A stretch of 64,000 nt of DNA from Stutzerimonas balearica DSM 6083 (GTDB taxonomy: Bacteria > Pseudomonadota > Gammaproteobacteria > Pseudomonadales > Pseudomonadaceae): NCBI RefSeq assembly GCF_000818015.1, contig NZ_CP007511.1, positions 3,881,501 to 3,945,500 of the forward strand. The letters are read 5' to 3'. Below are positions 24,909 through 37,664 of this stretch, piece by piece (position 1 is the first letter of the stretch; every line of letters starts with the position of its first letter). Position numbers and translations under genes: made by a program. A model generated the notes under the pieces. That model was not told the DNA's origin. It saw nothing but the letters and a program-made list of their open reading frames with translations, and did not search any database.

Positions 24909-25832
24909 TTACTTGACCAGCGTCCGCCATTCGGCATGCGTGGCGGTCTTGCCGGTGACCAGGTCGAAGTAGGCCTTCTGCAGGGTCTCGGTGATCGGGC
25001 CACGGCGGCCGGCACCGATCTGGCGGCCATCGACTTCGCGAATCGGCGTGACTTCGGCAGCGGTACCGGTGAAGAAGGCTTCGTCGGCGATGTACACCTC
25101 GTCGCGGGTGATGCGCTTTTCGACCACCTTCAGGCCGTGTTCGGCGGCCAGGGTCAGCACGGTACCGCGGGTGATGCCGTTCAGGCAGGCGGTGACTTCC
25201 GGGGTGTAGATCACGCCATCCTTGATGATGAAGATGTTCTCGCCAGAACCCTCGGCCACGTAGCCTTCGGGGTCCAGCATCAGCGCCTCGTCGGCGCCGC
25301 CGGAAATCGCTTCCTGCAGGGCCAGCATCGAGTTGATGTAGGCACCGTTGGATTTGGCGCGCGTCATGGTGATGTTGACGTGGTGACGGGTGAAGGAGCT
25401 GGTGCGCACCTTGATGCCCAGCTCCAGCGCCTCGTCGCCCATGTACGCACCCCAGTGCCAGGCGGCGACGATCACGTGCACTTTCAGGCCGCTGGCGCGC
25501 AGGCCCATGCCTTCGCTTCCGTAGAACACCATCGGGCGGATGTAGGCGCTTTCCAGGTTGTTCTCGCGCACCGCAGCGCGGGTCGCTTCGTTGATCTCGT
25601 CACGGCTGTACGGGATCTTCATGTTCATGATGTGAGCGGAGTCGAACAGGCGGTCGGTGTGCGCCTGCAGGCGGAAGATCGCCGTGCCGGCCGGCGTGTT
25701 GTAGGCCCGCACGCCCTCGAACACGCCCATGCCGTAGTGCAGGGTGTGGGTGAGCACGTGGGTGGTCGCATCGCGCCACTGCACCAGCTCGCCGTCGTAC
25801 CAGATCACGCCATCACGATCGGCCATGGACAT
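24909..25832 (-). CDS. ilvE: Branched-chain amino acid aminotransferase
   Basis: Class IV PLP-dependent transaminase interconverting Leu, Ile and Val with their 2-oxo acids and glutamate. With ATG 25832 (MSMADRDGVIWYDGE) as start it is 307 residues; GGAG lies nine bases upstream. A TTG at 25841 would be too close to that site. Seen: THTLHYGMGVFEGVRAY, the Schiff-base lysine K160 in MTRAKSNGAYINSM, the EGSGENIFIIKDG motif, GITRGTVL and EAFFTGTAAEVTPI. Same strand as glnE upstream and waaF downstream, as in P. aeruginosa. Confidence 0.96.
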   Translation of the reverse strand: MSMADRDGVIWYDGELVQWRDATTHVLTHTLHYGMGVFEGVRAYNTPAGTAIFRLQAHTDRLFDSAHIMNMKIPYSRDEINEATRAAVRENNLESAYIRPMVFYGSEGMGLRASGLKVHVIVAAWHWGAYMGDEALELGIKVRTSSFTRHHVNITMTRAKSNGAYINSMLALQEAISGGADEALMLDPEGYVAEGSGENIFIIKDGVIYTPEVTACLNGITRGTVLTLAAEHGLKVVEKRITRDEVYIADEAFFTGTAAEVTPIREVDGRQIGAGRRGPITETLQKAYFDLVTGKTATHAEWRTLVK

Positions 25833-25882
25833 GGTTGCCAACTCCTTCAGAATTCGATACTTGCAGGTTGCCCGACGAGGGC

Positions 25883-28828
25883 TCAGCCGAGCCCCAGTTC
25901 GCGCCAGATGCGCGTGACGGCGCGGCGCTCGTCGTGGAATTGATCCCCACTCACCACTCCGGGCAGCTTCTGCAGTGACTGTCGGTGCGCCGCCGCGCGG
26001 TAGGCCTTGTAGGCGTCCTGCAGCAGCCGGACCTCATCGCCGGTCATCAACCCGGCCTGCTCCAACCCATCGAGAATGCGGATGTTATCGGTGTAGCGCA
26101 GCAGCTCAGGATGCTCATGCGACCACGCCAAAGCCGCGTATTGCACCATAAATTCGATATCGACGATACCACCGGCGTCCTGCTTGAGATTGAACGGCGA
26201 GGCCGCCTCGAAGGCAGACTCGCTGGTGCCCCCGAGCGTAGCCGAGGTACCGAGGCTGTCGCGCATCTTCGCGCGCATCTCGCTGACCTCCTGGCGCAGC
26301 ATGTCCAGATCGCGAGGCCGCCCGAGCACCGCCGCCCGCACGCGCTCGAAGTCGTTGCGCAGGCGCTCGCAGCCGACCAGCACGCGGGCGCGGACCAGCG
26401 CCTGATGTTCCCAGGTCCAGGCCTCCTGCTGCTGGTAGCGCTCGAAAGCGCCGAGCGAGCTGACCAGCAACCCCGAGGCACCGGACGGTCGCAGGCGCAT
26501 GTCCACCTCGTAGAGCTGGCCGGAGGTGGTCTGAGTGGTGAGCAGGTGGATGATGCGCTGGCCTAGGCGGGTGTAGAACTGCGCGCCGTCGATGGGCTTG
26601 GTGCCATCGGTTTCGGCGGTGGGATCGCCGTCATGGATGAACACCAGGTCAAGATCCGAGCCGTGGCCGAGTTCGATACCGCCGACCTTGCCATAACCCA
26701 CGATGACGAATGCCGGATCGCAGGGCGAGCCGTCGCTGCGCCGCGGCTGCCCATGGCGCGCCACCATGTGGCGCCAGGCCAGGGTCAGCACCTCGTTGAG
26801 GATCGCCTCGGCCAGCCAGGTCAGATAATCGCTGACCTTCATCAACGGCAGCGTGCCGGCAATTTCCGAGGCAGCGACGCGCAGGCGGTGCGCCAGCTTG
26901 AAATGCCGCAGCGCCTCCATCTGCTGCTCGAGATCTTCTTCGGGGATGCGCATCAGCCGTTCGCGCAGCTCGGCCACCAGCTCCGGCGCCTGCGGCGGGT
27001 TGTAGAGGCGTCCGGCATTGAGCAGCTCGTCGAGCAGCAGCGGGAAACGGGTAATCTGTTCGGCAACCCAGGGGCTCGCGGCGCAAAGCTCGAGCAGGCG
27101 CTGCAGCGCGCCGGGATTTTCCGTCAACAGCACCAGATAGGCCGAGCGGCGGGCCACCGCCTCGACCAGCGGCAGGACGCGTTCGAGTACCAGATCCGGG
27201 TCATCCTGTTCGACTGCCTGAGCCAGCAGCCGTGGAATGAAGGCATCCAGACGCTCACGTCCCAGCCGCTGCATGGTGCGCACCTGGCTGCCATGGCGCA
27301 GCGCGACCAGGCGCTGGCAGGCCAGGGCGCCATCGCGAAAGCCCGCCTCGCCGAGCTGCCGGCAGGCGTACTCCTCGTCCCACTCCTGCTGCCAGAGCGG
27401 CATCCATTCGTCGACGGCCAGTACGTCGCCTTCGCTCTCCTCGTCCTCGTTCGGATCGGCGATGACCTGGCGGAAATGCCAGTCGATGCGTCCGCGCCAG
27501 TGCAGCAAACGTTCGTGGAAGGCATCCCAGTGCTCGAAGCCGAGCATGAAGGCCAGACGATCGCAGTCGGTCTGGTTGTCGGGCAGCATCTGCGTCTGCC
27601 GGTCGGCGATCGCCTGCAACGCATGTTCGACGTAACGCAGGAAGCAGTAACCCTCGCGCAGCTCGTCCACGGCCGCGGCGGGCAGGTAGCCCTGCCCGGC
27701 CAGGGTGGCCAGCACCTTGAGCAGCGAACGTTCCTGCAGGCTGAGATCGCGCCCGCCATGGATCAGCTGGAACGCCTGAGCGATGAATTCGACTTCGCGG
27801 ATGCCGCCAGCGCCAAGCTTGATGTTCGCCGCCATGCCCTTGCGCCGCACTTCCTGCTGGATCAGTTGCTTCATGCTGCGCAGCGCTTCGATCGCGGAAA
27901 AGTCCAGGTACCGGCGATAGACGAAGGGCCGCAACATCTCCAGCAGTTCGCGACCGGCCTGCTGGTCACCGCCGACCACGCGCGCCTTGATCATCGCGTA
28001 GCGCTCCCAGTCGCGCCCCTGATCCTGGTAGTACTGCTCCAGTGCATTGAAGCTCAGCACCAACGCGCCGGAGGAACCGTAGGGGCGCAACCGCATGTCG
28101 ACGCGAAAGACGAAGCCGTCGACGGTGATGGCATCCAGCGCCTTGATCAGCTTCTGCCCCAGGCGCACGAAGAATTCCTGGTTGTCCAGCGAGCGCTTGG
28201 CACCAACCGTCTCGCCCCCTTCCGGGTAGCCGAAGATCAGGTCGATGTCCGAAGAGAGGTTCAGCTCGCAGGCACCGAGCTTGCCCATGCCGAGAATCAC
28301 CATGTGCTGCGGCTCGCCGGAGCGTGCGCCAGTGGGCACGCCGAACTGCTGGCAGTGGCGCTCGTAGAGCCAGCGATAGGCCAGGTCGATGCAGGCATCG
28401 GCCATGGCCGAGAGGTCGCGGCAGGTTTCCGCCAGATCGGCCAGGCGGTTGAGGTCGCGCCAGATGATGCGCACCTGATGGCGGTTGCGGAAACGGCGCA
28501 GCGCGACCGCCAGCGACTCCTCGCTCTCGCACCCGGCGAGCTCCGTTTCGAGCAGCGTGCGCATTTCGTCCTTGCCGAGTGGGCGCTCGAGCAGACCGTC
28601 GGCGACCAGCTGCAGCAGCTGCCGCGGTTCTCGGCTAACCTGTTGGCTGACGAAATCGCTGGCAGCGCATGCCCGGGCGAAGGCCTCGCGACGGGCCTGC
28701 GGCCAGCTCTCGAAGGGCGGCGCCTGCAGGTCATCGAGGGCGCCGGCCGCCGCGAGGAACGACTCCTCGGCACGACGGACAAAGGACTGGAGCGCAGCAG
28801 GAACGGCGATCAGCGAAGGCAGGCTCAT
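25883..28828 (-). CDS. glnE: Glutamine synthetase adenylyltransferase / adenylyl-removing enzyme
   Basis: Bifunctional enzyme that adenylylates and deadenylylates glutamine synthetase in response to PII and glutamine. 981 residues from ATG 28828 (MSLPSLIAVPAAL), with AGGAAG as ribosome-binding site; full family length. Two nucleotidyltransferase domains: the N-terminal deadenylylating half with ELNLSSDIDLIFGYPEGG, and the C-terminal adenylylating half with ELGHGSDLDLVFIHDGD; each is followed by a helical GlnD/PII-type regulatory region. The long frame upstream to 28960 is unsupported. It diverges from aceE across a 271-base region holding two palindromic operators. Confidence 0.96.
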   Translation of the reverse strand: MSLPSLIAVPAALQSFVRRAEESFLAAAGALDDLQAPPFESWPQARREAFARACAASDFVSQQVSREPRQLLQLVADGLLERPLGKDEMRTLLETELAGCESEESLAVALRRFRNRHQVRIIWRDLNRLADLAETCRDLSAMADACIDLAYRWLYERHCQQFGVPTGARSGEPQHMVILGMGKLGACELNLSSDIDLIFGYPEGGETVGAKRSLDNQEFFVRLGQKLIKALDAITVDGFVFRVDMRLRPYGSSGALVLSFNALEQYYQDQGRDWERYAMIKARVVGGDQQAGRELLEMLRPFVYRRYLDFSAIEALRSMKQLIQQEVRRKGMAANIKLGAGGIREVEFIAQAFQLIHGGRDLSLQERSLLKVLATLAGQGYLPAAAVDELREGYCFLRYVEHALQAIADRQTQMLPDNQTDCDRLAFMLGFEHWDAFHERLLHWRGRIDWHFRQVIADPNEDEESEGDVLAVDEWMPLWQQEWDEEYACRQLGEAGFRDGALACQRLVALRHGSQVRTMQRLGRERLDAFIPRLLAQAVEQDDPDLVLERVLPLVEAVARRSAYLVLLTENPGALQRLLELCAASPWVAEQITRFPLLLDELLNAGRLYNPPQAPELVAELRERLMRIPEEDLEQQMEALRHFKLAHRLRVAASEIAGTLPLMKVSDYLTWLAEAILNEVLTLAWRHMVARHGQPRRSDGSPCDPAFVIVGYGKVGGIELGHGSDLDLVFIHDGDPTAETDGTKPIDGAQFYTRLGQRIIHLLTTQTTSGQLYEVDMRLRPSGASGLLVSSLGAFERYQQQEAWTWEHQALVRARVLVGCERLRNDFERVRAAVLGRPRDLDMLRQEVSEMRAKMRDSLGTSATLGGTSESAFEAASPFNLKQDAGGIVDIEFMVQYAALAWSHEHPELLRYTDNIRILDGLEQAGLMTGDEVRLLQDAYKAYRAAAHRQSLQKLPGVVSGDQFHDERRAVTRIWRELGLG

Positions 28829-28919
28829 GGGGTACTTCCTTTCTCCGGGCGGGAAAAGCCAACAGCGCGGGCCAGAGCCTCGCAAGCGCCTGAGCCAGGG
28901 CCGGCGGCGTCGCTGCGGT

Positions 28920-28934
28920 TGTAGTTTTGCTACT
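28920..28934. promoter_or_regulatory. Imperfect palindrome, copy 1 (TGTAGT-N3-ACTACA type) upstream of aceE
   Basis: Reads TGTAGT, then TTT, then GCTACT: left arm perfect, right arm 4 of 6 relative to copy 2. It lies on the glnE side of the divergent glnE/aceE region. Its centre is 52 bases (about five helical turns) from the centre of copy 2, which would place a bound dimer on the same DNA face. Likely a weaker regulator site; the regulator is unknown. Confidence 0.5.
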
Positions 28935-28971
28935 AAAGAATCCCTGAGGGGGCTGAACACGGGCGGCGTTT

Positions 28972-28986
28972 TGTAGTAAAACTACA
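28972..28986. promoter_or_regulatory. Perfect-arm palindrome, copy 2 (TGTAGT-AAA-ACTACA) upstream of aceE
   Basis: Six-base arms TGTAGT and ACTACA around AAA. It sits about 115 bases before the aceE start and 38 bases before a TATAAC -10-like hexamer at 29024-29029. Pyruvate dehydrogenase operons in other gammaproteobacteria are controlled by GntR-family PdhR, but its enterobacterial site (TGGT-N3-ACCA) differs, so the factor here is not identified. The symmetry suggests a dimeric repressor or activator. Confidence 0.6.
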
Positions 28987-29099
28987 TACGCCTGGTCCTA
29001 CCCCCGGGCAGCATCCAAGAACATATAACGCACCCGCCCACAAAGCGGGATGCGAAGCAGGCAACCGATTCTGGAAGCCTTTCCGCCATGGAGCAAGCC

Positions 29100-31745
<2,646 letters not shown>

Positions 31746-31756
31746 GGAGCGAACAA

Positions 31757-33400
31757 ATGAGTGAGTTGATTCGCGTACCCGACATCGGCAGCGGTGAGGG
31801 TGAAGTCATCGAGCTGTTCGTCAAGGTCGGCGACCGCATCGAGGCCGATCAGAGCATCCTGACCCTGGAGTCGGACAAGGCCAGCATGGAGATCCCCGCG
31901 CCGAAGGCCGGGGTGATCAAGAGCCTGAAGGTCAAGCTTGGCGACAAGCTCAAGGAAGGTGACGAGCTGCTGGAACTGGACAGCGAGGACGGCAGCGCCG
32001 CCGAGCCACCAGCAGCTGCAGCCAGCGAGCCGGCCAAGCCGGCCGAAGAGGAAGCGCCGGCCCCCGCCGCCGAGGCGCAGGCTCCGGCCGCCGCTGCGGC
32101 AGGCACCGAGCAGAGCCAGGAGATCAAGGTGCCGGACATCGGTTCGTCCGGCAAGGCCAAGGTCATCGAGGTTCTGGTGCAGGTCGGCGACCAGGTCGAA
32201 GCCGACCAGTCGCTGATCACCCTCGAGTCGGACAAGGCCAGCATGGAGATCCCCTCGCCGGCTCCCGGCGTGGTGGAAAGCCTGACGGTCAAGCTCAACG
32301 ACGAGGTCGGCACCGGCGACGCCATCCTCACGCTGAAGGTCAAAGGCAGCGCGCCGGCTGCGGCCGAGCAACCGGCCGCCGCACCGGCCCAGGCGCCTGC
32401 GGCGCCGCAGCAGAAGCCAGCCGAGCCGCCGGCACAGGCAGCTAGTGCCGCGGCACCGGCGCAGCCGGCTGCCGCACCCAGCCGCGACGGCGCGAAGGTC
32501 CATGCGGGCCCGGCAGTGCGCCAACTGGCGCGCGAGTTCGGTGTCGAGCTGGCAGCCGTGAACGGTAGCGGTCCGAAGGGCCGCATTCTCAAGGAAGACG
32601 TGCAGCAGTACGTCAAGAGCATGCTGCAGCAGGGCGCGCCGAGCACGGCTGCCGCCAGCGGCGCCGCCATTCCGCCGATTCCGGCAGTGGATTTCAGCAA
32701 GTTCGGCGAGATCGAAGAAGTCGAGATGAGCCGCCTGATGCAGATCGGTGCGGCGAACCTGCACCGCAGCTGGCTCAACGTGCCGCACGTGACTCAGTTC
32801 GAGTCCGCCGACATCACCGAACTGGAAGCCTTCCGTGTGGCGCAGAAGGCGGTCGCCGAAAAGGCCGGCGTCAAGCTCACCGTACTGCCGCTCTTGCTCA
32901 AGGCCTGCGCGCACCTGCTCAAGGAGTTGCCGGACTTCAACAGCTCGCTGGCTCCGAGCGGAAAGGCGCTGATCCGCAAGAAGTACGTGCACCTGGGCTT
33001 CGCGGTGGATACTCCCGATGGCCTGATGGTCCCGGTGATTCGCAACGTCGACCAGAAGAGCCTGCTGCAACTGGCTGGCGAAGCCGCTGAGCTGGCAGAA
33101 AAGGCGCGCAGCAAGAAGCTCTCGCCGGATGCCATGCAGGGCGCCTGCTTCACCATCTCCAGCCTCGGACACATTGGCGGGACCGGTTTCACGCCGATCG
33201 TCAATGCGCCGGAGGTGGCGATCCTCGGTGTCAGCAAGGCCACCATGCAGCCGGTATGGGATGGCTCGGCGTTCCAGCCGCGCCTGATGTTGCCGCTGTC
33301 GCTGTCCTACGATCACCGCGTGATCAACGGCGCCGCTGCAGCGCGCTTCACCAAGCGTCTGTCGGAGCTGCTCGCGGACATCCGTACGATGCTGCTCTGA
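31757..33400 (+). CDS. aceF: Pyruvate dehydrogenase E2, dihydrolipoamide acetyltransferase
   Basis: Core of the pyruvate dehydrogenase complex. 547 residues with two N-terminal lipoyl domains, each with the ESDKASMEIP lipoylation site (K41 and K160), separated by Ala/Pro-rich flexible linkers, then a peripheral-subunit-binding domain (about 247-285, HAGPAVRQLAREFGVEL ... GRILKEDV) and the catalytic acetyltransferase domain with SYDHRVINGAAAARF carrying the active-site histidine. E. coli AceF has three lipoyl domains; two is what I recall for Pseudomonas. Co-transcribed with aceE and closed by a strong terminator at 33422. Confidence 0.97.
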   Translation: MSELIRVPDIGSGEGEVIELFVKVGDRIEADQSILTLESDKASMEIPAPKAGVIKSLKVKLGDKLKEGDELLELDSEDGSAAEPPAAAASEPAKPAEEEAPAPAAEAQAPAAAAAGTEQSQEIKVPDIGSSGKAKVIEVLVQVGDQVEADQSLITLESDKASMEIPSPAPGVVESLTVKLNDEVGTGDAILTLKVKGSAPAAAEQPAAAPAQAPAAPQQKPAEPPAQAASAAAPAQPAAAPSRDGAKVHAGPAVRQLAREFGVELAAVNGSGPKGRILKEDVQQYVKSMLQQGAPSTAAASGAAIPPIPAVDFSKFGEIEEVEMSRLMQIGAANLHRSWLNVPHVTQFESADITELEAFRVAQKAVAEKAGVKLTVLPLLLKACAHLLKELPDFNSSLAPSGKALIRKKYVHLGFAVDTPDGLMVPVIRNVDQKSLLQLAGEAAELAEKARSKKLSPDAMQGACFTISSLGHIGGTGFTPIVNAPEVAILGVSKATMQPVWDGSAFQPRLMLPLSLSYDHRVINGAAAARFTKRLSELLADIRTMLL

Positions 33401-33421
33401 GGCAGGCTCGCGCAAAAAGAA

Positions 33422-33448
33422 GACCCGCCAACTGGCGGGTCTTTTTTT
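33422..33448 (+). terminator. Rho-independent terminator after aceF
   Basis: Eight-base stem GACCCGCC (33422-33429) and GGCGGGTC (33434-33441), AACT loop, then seven T. An A-rich tract (33414-33421) precedes the stem, so it may also end the leftward gene at 33475. Confidence 0.93.
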
Positions 33449-33474
33449 GCTCGCGGGTCAGCGCCGAACCGCTG

Positions 33475-34002
33475 TCAGCCCTTTTGCAGGTTGCGAATCA
33501 GGAACGACAGCGCCTTGGCCAACTCCGCAGCGCCCTGTTGGTCGCGCATGATGCGTACCAGCGGCTCGCCGTCGGCGGGGCTGCTCACGGTGCAGGAGGG
33601 TTCCTGCTCCAGGCAGCGATATTCCAGATAAGGATCGAGGCCGAACACCGACAGGCTGCGATTGCGCACGGCGACCTCGCTACCCGGGCCGCGGCGCTCT
33701 TCGCGCACGCGCAACTGGCCGGGCGAGCCGAGATCGAGCCGATAGAGCACATCCTGGGCATCAGCCTGGCCAACCTGGTAACCGGCACGCAGCGCATAGG
33801 TTTCCAACAGGCCGTTGCCGTGCGCCAGCAGGGCCTGGCGATCACTGGTGGTGAGGTACAGCCTGCGTAGCTCGGCCAGGTAACGTGCCGACTCTTCGGA
33901 GCTCAACTGAAGCGGTTCGGCAGCCGAAGCGCAGAGCATCACAGAACCCGCAATCGCTGCCGTGAATATCCTTGCCAGCCGACTTGTCAGTCCCTGTCGC
34001 AT
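33475..34002 (-). CDS. Putative exported protein of unknown function
   Basis: A 175-residue protein with an N-terminal signal peptide: basic MRQGLTSRLAR, hydrophobic IFTAAIAGSVMLCASA, likely cleavage after ASA. No lipobox is evident. The mature part is about 150 residues, with one cysteine pair (CLEQEPSC) and no motif I recognise; charged helices at both ends. It lies between the aceEF terminator and dipA, convergent with aceF and divergent from dipA. I recall no named family. Probably periplasmic. Confidence 0.7.
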   Translation of the reverse strand: MRQGLTSRLARIFTAAIAGSVMLCASAAEPLQLSSEESARYLAELRRLYLTTSDRQALLAHGNGLLETYALRAGYQVGQADAQDVLYRLDLGSPGQLRVREERRGPGSEVAVRNRSLSVFGLDPYLEYRCLEQEPSCTVSSPADGEPLVRIMRDQQGAAELAKALSFLIRNLQKG

Positions 34003-34098
34003 AATGCACCCTTGCCTCTGGTTAGTATCAATTGGCTATCGTCAGATGCTAGAGGCCATTTGGCCAACTCGGTCAGCATACTGGAAGCGAACCGCTCG

Positions 34099-36765
34099 AT
34101 GAAAATACATACCGATGCCGCCAGCCGCCTGGCGACCGAGGTTGTGACGCAGTTGCCAGTGCCCTCGCGCCTTGGCTTGCTGCGTTTCGAGCGGCTGAAC
34201 GAGGCCAGCTGGGCACTGCTCTATCTCGATCCGGCATGCGAACAGCAGATGGGTGTCGCCGCCAGCGAGCTCTGCTCGCTGACCGAATCGCCGTATGCCA
34301 GCCTGATGGAGCCCTCGGTCCGTCATCGACTGCACGAGCAGATCCAACAGCAGCTGGTTCATGAAAACCACTACCGGGTCAGCTACTGCCTGCATTGCCC
34401 CACGGGCACCCTGGAGGTCATCGAAGTCGGCGAGCAGAGCCACCGATATGGCCGAGAACTGCTGGTCGGTTATCTCATCGCCGGTCGCCAGGCAGATTTG
34501 CAGCTGGCGATCGAAGCGGAATCGGCGGGCCAGCCCGCCTCGCTCGACGAGTCGCTGGCCACACCCGAGCTGGACCAACTGTTGCGTTCGCGCGCTCAAC
34601 AGGCGCTGATCGTGCGGCTGGCGCGGCACCGTTACTGCTCGTCGAACCCACAGCTCGAGGCCGCGCAACTGATCACCCAGGCCGCCGTCGAAGCCTTCGA
34701 CGTGGGGCGAGCGGCGATCTGGCATCTCGACGGCAGCCGGGCCGAAGCCGTTGCGTCCTTCCTGCGCGAGGATGACAGTTTCGAATACCCCGCCCATGTC
34801 GATCTGTCGCCCAGCCCCGGTTATCTCGACGCACTGCATAACAGCCGCACGCTCGAAGCCAGCGATGTCGCCGACGACCCCCGCCTCGAAGAACTGAATC
34901 GAACTTTTTTCGCCCCGCGCGGCATTCGTTCGATCCTTCACGCAGCCATCCGGGTCGGCGGCGAGGTCGCCGGCATCCTGTGTCTTCAGCACAACGGCGC
35001 ACCGCGCAACTGGCAACCCGACGAGATCACCTTCGCCGGCGAGCTGGCCGATCAATACGCCCAGGTGCTGGCCAACCAACAGCGGGTCAGCGCGACCCAC
35101 CGCTTGCAGCTGTTTCGCCGCGCCATCGAACAGAGCGCCAGCGCCTTCATCCTTGTCGATCGCGACGGCAGGGTCGAGTACGTCAACCCTAGCTTCACCG
35201 GCATCACGCAGTTCTCTGCGGACGAGGTGTGCGGCCGACGCCTGACCGAGCTGTCGGCCATGGAGAACCTCAGCGAACTGCTGTTCGACACCTCTTCGAC
35301 ACTCAGCCATGGCAACAGCTGGCAAGGCGAATTCCGCAGCCGGCGCAAGAACCTGGAGCCCTACTGGGGCCAGCTGTCGATCTCCAAAGTATTAGGTGAG
35401 GATGGCGAGCTGACGCACTACATCGGCATCTACGAAGACGTCACCCACAGCAAACTGGCGCAACAGCATATCGAGCGACTGGCCTATACCGATAACCTCA
35501 CCAGCCTCAGCAACCGGCCGTTTTTCATCCGCAGCCTGGAGGAGCGCTTTGCCGGTAACCGCGAGCCCAGGCTCTGCCTGCTCTTGGTCGACATCGATAA
35601 CTTCAAGCGGATCAACGACAGCCTCGGCCATCAGACGGGCGACAAGTTGCTGTCGAATCTCGCCCGCCGGCTGCGCAACAGCCTGGCGAGCGGCACGGTG
35701 CTGGCACGCTTCGCCAGCAACGAGTTCGCCATCCTGCTGGACGACCAGGAGGTCGACGACGCCCTTCGCTTGGCTGATCAGGTTCTGCATACCCTCGACC
35801 GGCCGCTGTTCGTCGACAAGCAGCTGATCAGCGTCAGTGCCTCGCTGGGCCTGGCCTGCGCCCCGTTGCACGGACGCGATCCGGAAACCCTGATGAAGCA
35901 TGCCGGGCAGGCGCTGCACAAGGCGAAAGCCAACGGCAAGAACCAGGTCCAGATCTTCACCGAGGCGCTGCATGCCGAGGCCAACTACAAGCTGTTCGTG
36001 GAAAACAACCTTCGCCGCGCGTTGAACCAGAACGAGCTGGAAGTGTTCTACCAGCCGAAGCTGTGCCTGCGCAGCGGCCGCCTGCAAGGACTGGAAGCCC
36101 TGCTGCGCTGGAATCATCCGGAGAAGGGCATGATCCGTCCGGATCAGTTCATCAGCGTCGCCGAAGAAACCGGCTTGATCATCCCGATCGGCAAATGGGT
36201 CGTGCGCGAGGCCTGTCGCATGGGTGTATGGCTGGCTTCCAGCGGCCATGGGGCGCCGCAGATCGCGATCAACCTCTCGCCCAAGCAGTTCTCCGACCCC
36301 GATCTGGTCGCTTCCATCGCGACCATCCTGCGCGAGGAAAAGCTGCCGCCCAGCCAGCTCGAGCTCGAACTCACCGAAGGGCTGCTGCTGGCCGCCACCC
36401 AGGAAACACGGCAACAGCTCATCGGCCTGAAGGCACTGGGCCTGACGCTTGCCATGGATGATTTCGGGACCGGCTACTCGTCGCTGAGCTACCTGAAGAA
36501 ATTCCCGATCGATGTCATCAAGATCGACCGCAGCTTCATCAAGGACATTCCGGACAGCCAAGACGACATGGAGATCACTTCGGCGGTGATCGCCATGGCC
36601 CACAATCTGCGTCTGAAAGTCGTGGCCGAGGGCGTGGAAACGGCCGCGCAGCTGCGCTACCTGCGCAGCCAGCGCTGCGACATTGGTCAGGGCTATCTGT
36701 TCGACCCCCCGATCGCCGGCAAGCTGCTCGCCGAACATCTGCGCCGCTATCCGAACTGGTTGTAA
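34099..36765 (+). CDS. dipA: Cyclic-di-GMP phosphodiesterase, GAF-PAS-degenerate GGDEF-EAL (DipA-like)
   Basis: About 888 residues from ATG 34099 ([16 protein letters not shown]); a TTG at 34012 is the other candidate. Domains: an N-terminal PAS-like region, GAF (about 185-325), PAS (335-450), GGDEF (455-615) and EAL (630-880). The GGDEF signature is ASNEF at 539-543, so it cannot make c-di-GMP. The EAL domain is complete: E666-A-L, ELTEG at 757-761, DDFGTGYSS at 787-795 and VVAEGVET, so it should hydrolyse c-di-GMP to pGpG. P. aeruginosa DipA (PA5017), which promotes biofilm dispersal, also has ASNEF and lies between aceF and msrA. No membrane segment, so cytoplasmic. Confidence 0.92.
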   Translation: MKIHTDAASRLATEVVTQLPVPSRLGLLRFERLNEASWALLYLDPACEQQMGVAASELCSLTESPYASLMEPSVRHRLHEQIQQQLVHENHYRVSYCLHCPTGTLEVIEVGEQSHRYGRELLVGYLIAGRQADLQLAIEAESAGQPASLDESLATPELDQLLRSRAQQALIVRLARHRYCSSNPQLEAAQLITQAAVEAFDVGRAAIWHLDGSRAEAVASFLREDDSFEYPAHVDLSPSPGYLDALHNSRTLEASDVADDPRLEELNRTFFAPRGIRSILHAAIRVGGEVAGILCLQHNGAPRNWQPDEITFAGELADQYAQVLANQQRVSATHRLQLFRRAIEQSASAFILVDRDGRVEYVNPSFTGITQFSADEVCGRRLTELSAMENLSELLFDTSSTLSHGNSWQGEFRSRRKNLEPYWGQLSISKVLGEDGELTHYIGIYEDVTHSKLAQQHIERLAYTDNLTSLSNRPFFIRSLEERFAGNREPRLCLLLVDIDNFKRINDSLGHQTGDKLLSNLARRLRNSLASGTVLARFASNEFAILLDDQEVDDALRLADQVLHTLDRPLFVDKQLISVSASLGLACAPLHGRDPETLMKHAGQALHKAKANGKNQVQIFTEALHAEANYKLFVENNLRRALNQNELEVFYQPKLCLRSGRLQGLEALLRWNHPEKGMIRPDQFISVAEETGLIIPIGKWVVREACRMGVWLASSGHGAPQIAINLSPKQFSDPDLVASIATILREEKLPPSQLELELTEGLLLAATQETRQQLIGLKALGLTLAMDDFGTGYSSLSYLKKFPIDVIKIDRSFIKDIPDSQDDMEITSAVIAMAHNLRLKVVAEGVETAAQLRYLRSQRCDIGQGYLFDPPIAGKLLAEHLRRYPNWL

Positions 36766-36857
36766 CACCGCGCGACATCCGCCGGTCCGCATTCGGCTTT
36801 CACCGTCGCGCCAGCTTGGGTAGCCTTGAGCGATCGACCGATACCGAGGCCACCGAC

Positions 36858-37502
36858 ATGACACTGCGCTCGCAGATTCTCGTTCACCGTCAGGCGTTGC
36901 CAACCGCGGAGCAGGCCCTGCCCGGACGTTCGACGCCCATGCCGGTGCCTGGCAGCCATCAGGTCAACGGCCATCCGCTCACCGGCCCGTTTCCGGACGG
37001 CTATGGTCGGGCGCTATTCGCCATGGGTTGCTTCTGGGGTGCCGAACGGCGCTTCTGGGAACAGCCGGGCGTGTGGGTCACTGCGGTCGGCTACGCGGGA
37101 GGAATTACGCCCAACCCCACCTATGAAGAAGTCTGTTCCGGTCTGACCGGCCATACCGAGGCGGTGCTGGTGGTGTTCGATCCCGGCGTCATCGAGTACG
37201 GCCAGCTGCTCAAGCTGTTCTGGGAATCGCACGACCCCACCCAGGGCATGCGCCAGGGCAACGACATGGGAAGCCAGTATCGTTCGGCGATCTACTGTAC
37301 CGACGCCGCGCAACTTGCCCAGGCGCTCGATAGCCGCCAACGCTTCCAGCAGCAGCTGGACCGCGCCGGCTTCGGGCCCATCACCACGGAAATCGCCGAC
37401 GCCCCGACGTTCTACTACGCCGAGGCCTACCACCAGCAATACCTGGCAAAGAATCCCGGTGGCTATTGTGGACTAGGGGGCACGGGCGTCTGCCTGCCCT
37501 GA
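36858..37502 (+). CDS. msrA: Peptide methionine sulfoxide reductase MsrA
   Basis: Reduces methionine-S-sulfoxide in proteins. 214 residues from ATG 36858 ([10 protein letters not shown]), with GAGG eight bases upstream. Catalytic Cys58 lies in the [11 protein letters not shown] motif; resolving cysteines are C204 and C212 in the C-terminal [11 protein letters not shown], the same three-cysteine arrangement as E. coli MsrA. It follows dipA by about 90 bases and is closed by a hairpin. Confidence 0.96.
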   Translation: MTLRSQILVHRQALPTAEQALPGRSTPMPVPGSHQVNGHPLTGPFPDGYGRALFAMGCFWGAERRFWEQPGVWVTAVGYAGGITPNPTYEEVCSGLTGHTEAVLVVFDPGVIEYGQLLKLFWESHDPTQGMRQGNDMGSQYRSAIYCTDAAQLAQALDSRQRFQQQLDRAGFGPITTEIADAPTFYYAEAYHQQYLAKNPGGYCGLGGTGVCLP

Positions 37503-37535
37503 GAAGGCCGGGATTAACGCGGCGGAAAAAGAAAA

Positions 37536-37556
37536 CCCCGCGTTAGCGGGGCCTTT
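37536..37556 (+). terminator. Probable terminator after msrA
   Basis: Stem CCCCGC (37536-37541) and GCGGGG (37546-37551), GTTA loop, followed by CCTTTGC; an A-rich tract precedes it. The T-run is short, so strength is uncertain. Confidence 0.65.
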
Positions 37557-37664
37557 GCAGACTGAATTCCGACATCCGTGATCTGCGCCTCCATGGCGCT
37601 TTCCTTCTGGTTTCCTTGTTGTGCTAGGCGCGTTTCCCTGCGCAACGTCCATGTGCAAGTAGCC

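Noticed and set aside
22869..25943. 1024-codon open frame on the plus strand across waaC, waaF and ilvE
   Set aside because: It is antisense to three clear enzymes. Its translation is Arg/Gln/His-rich with no motif. High-GC codon bias on the minus strand keeps the frame open.
26633..28924. 763-codon open frame antisense to glnE
   Set aside because: Mirror of glnE codon usage; no motif, and it would overlap the whole of a definite gene.
33984..34006. Promoter TTGTCA/TAATGC for dipA
   Set aside because: Spacing is only 12 bases, too short for a sigma-70 promoter.
34012..34098. Longer dipA start at TTG 34012
   Set aside because: The extra 29 residues precede the family-like start [11 protein letters not shown] and overlap the probable promoter region of a divergent gene.
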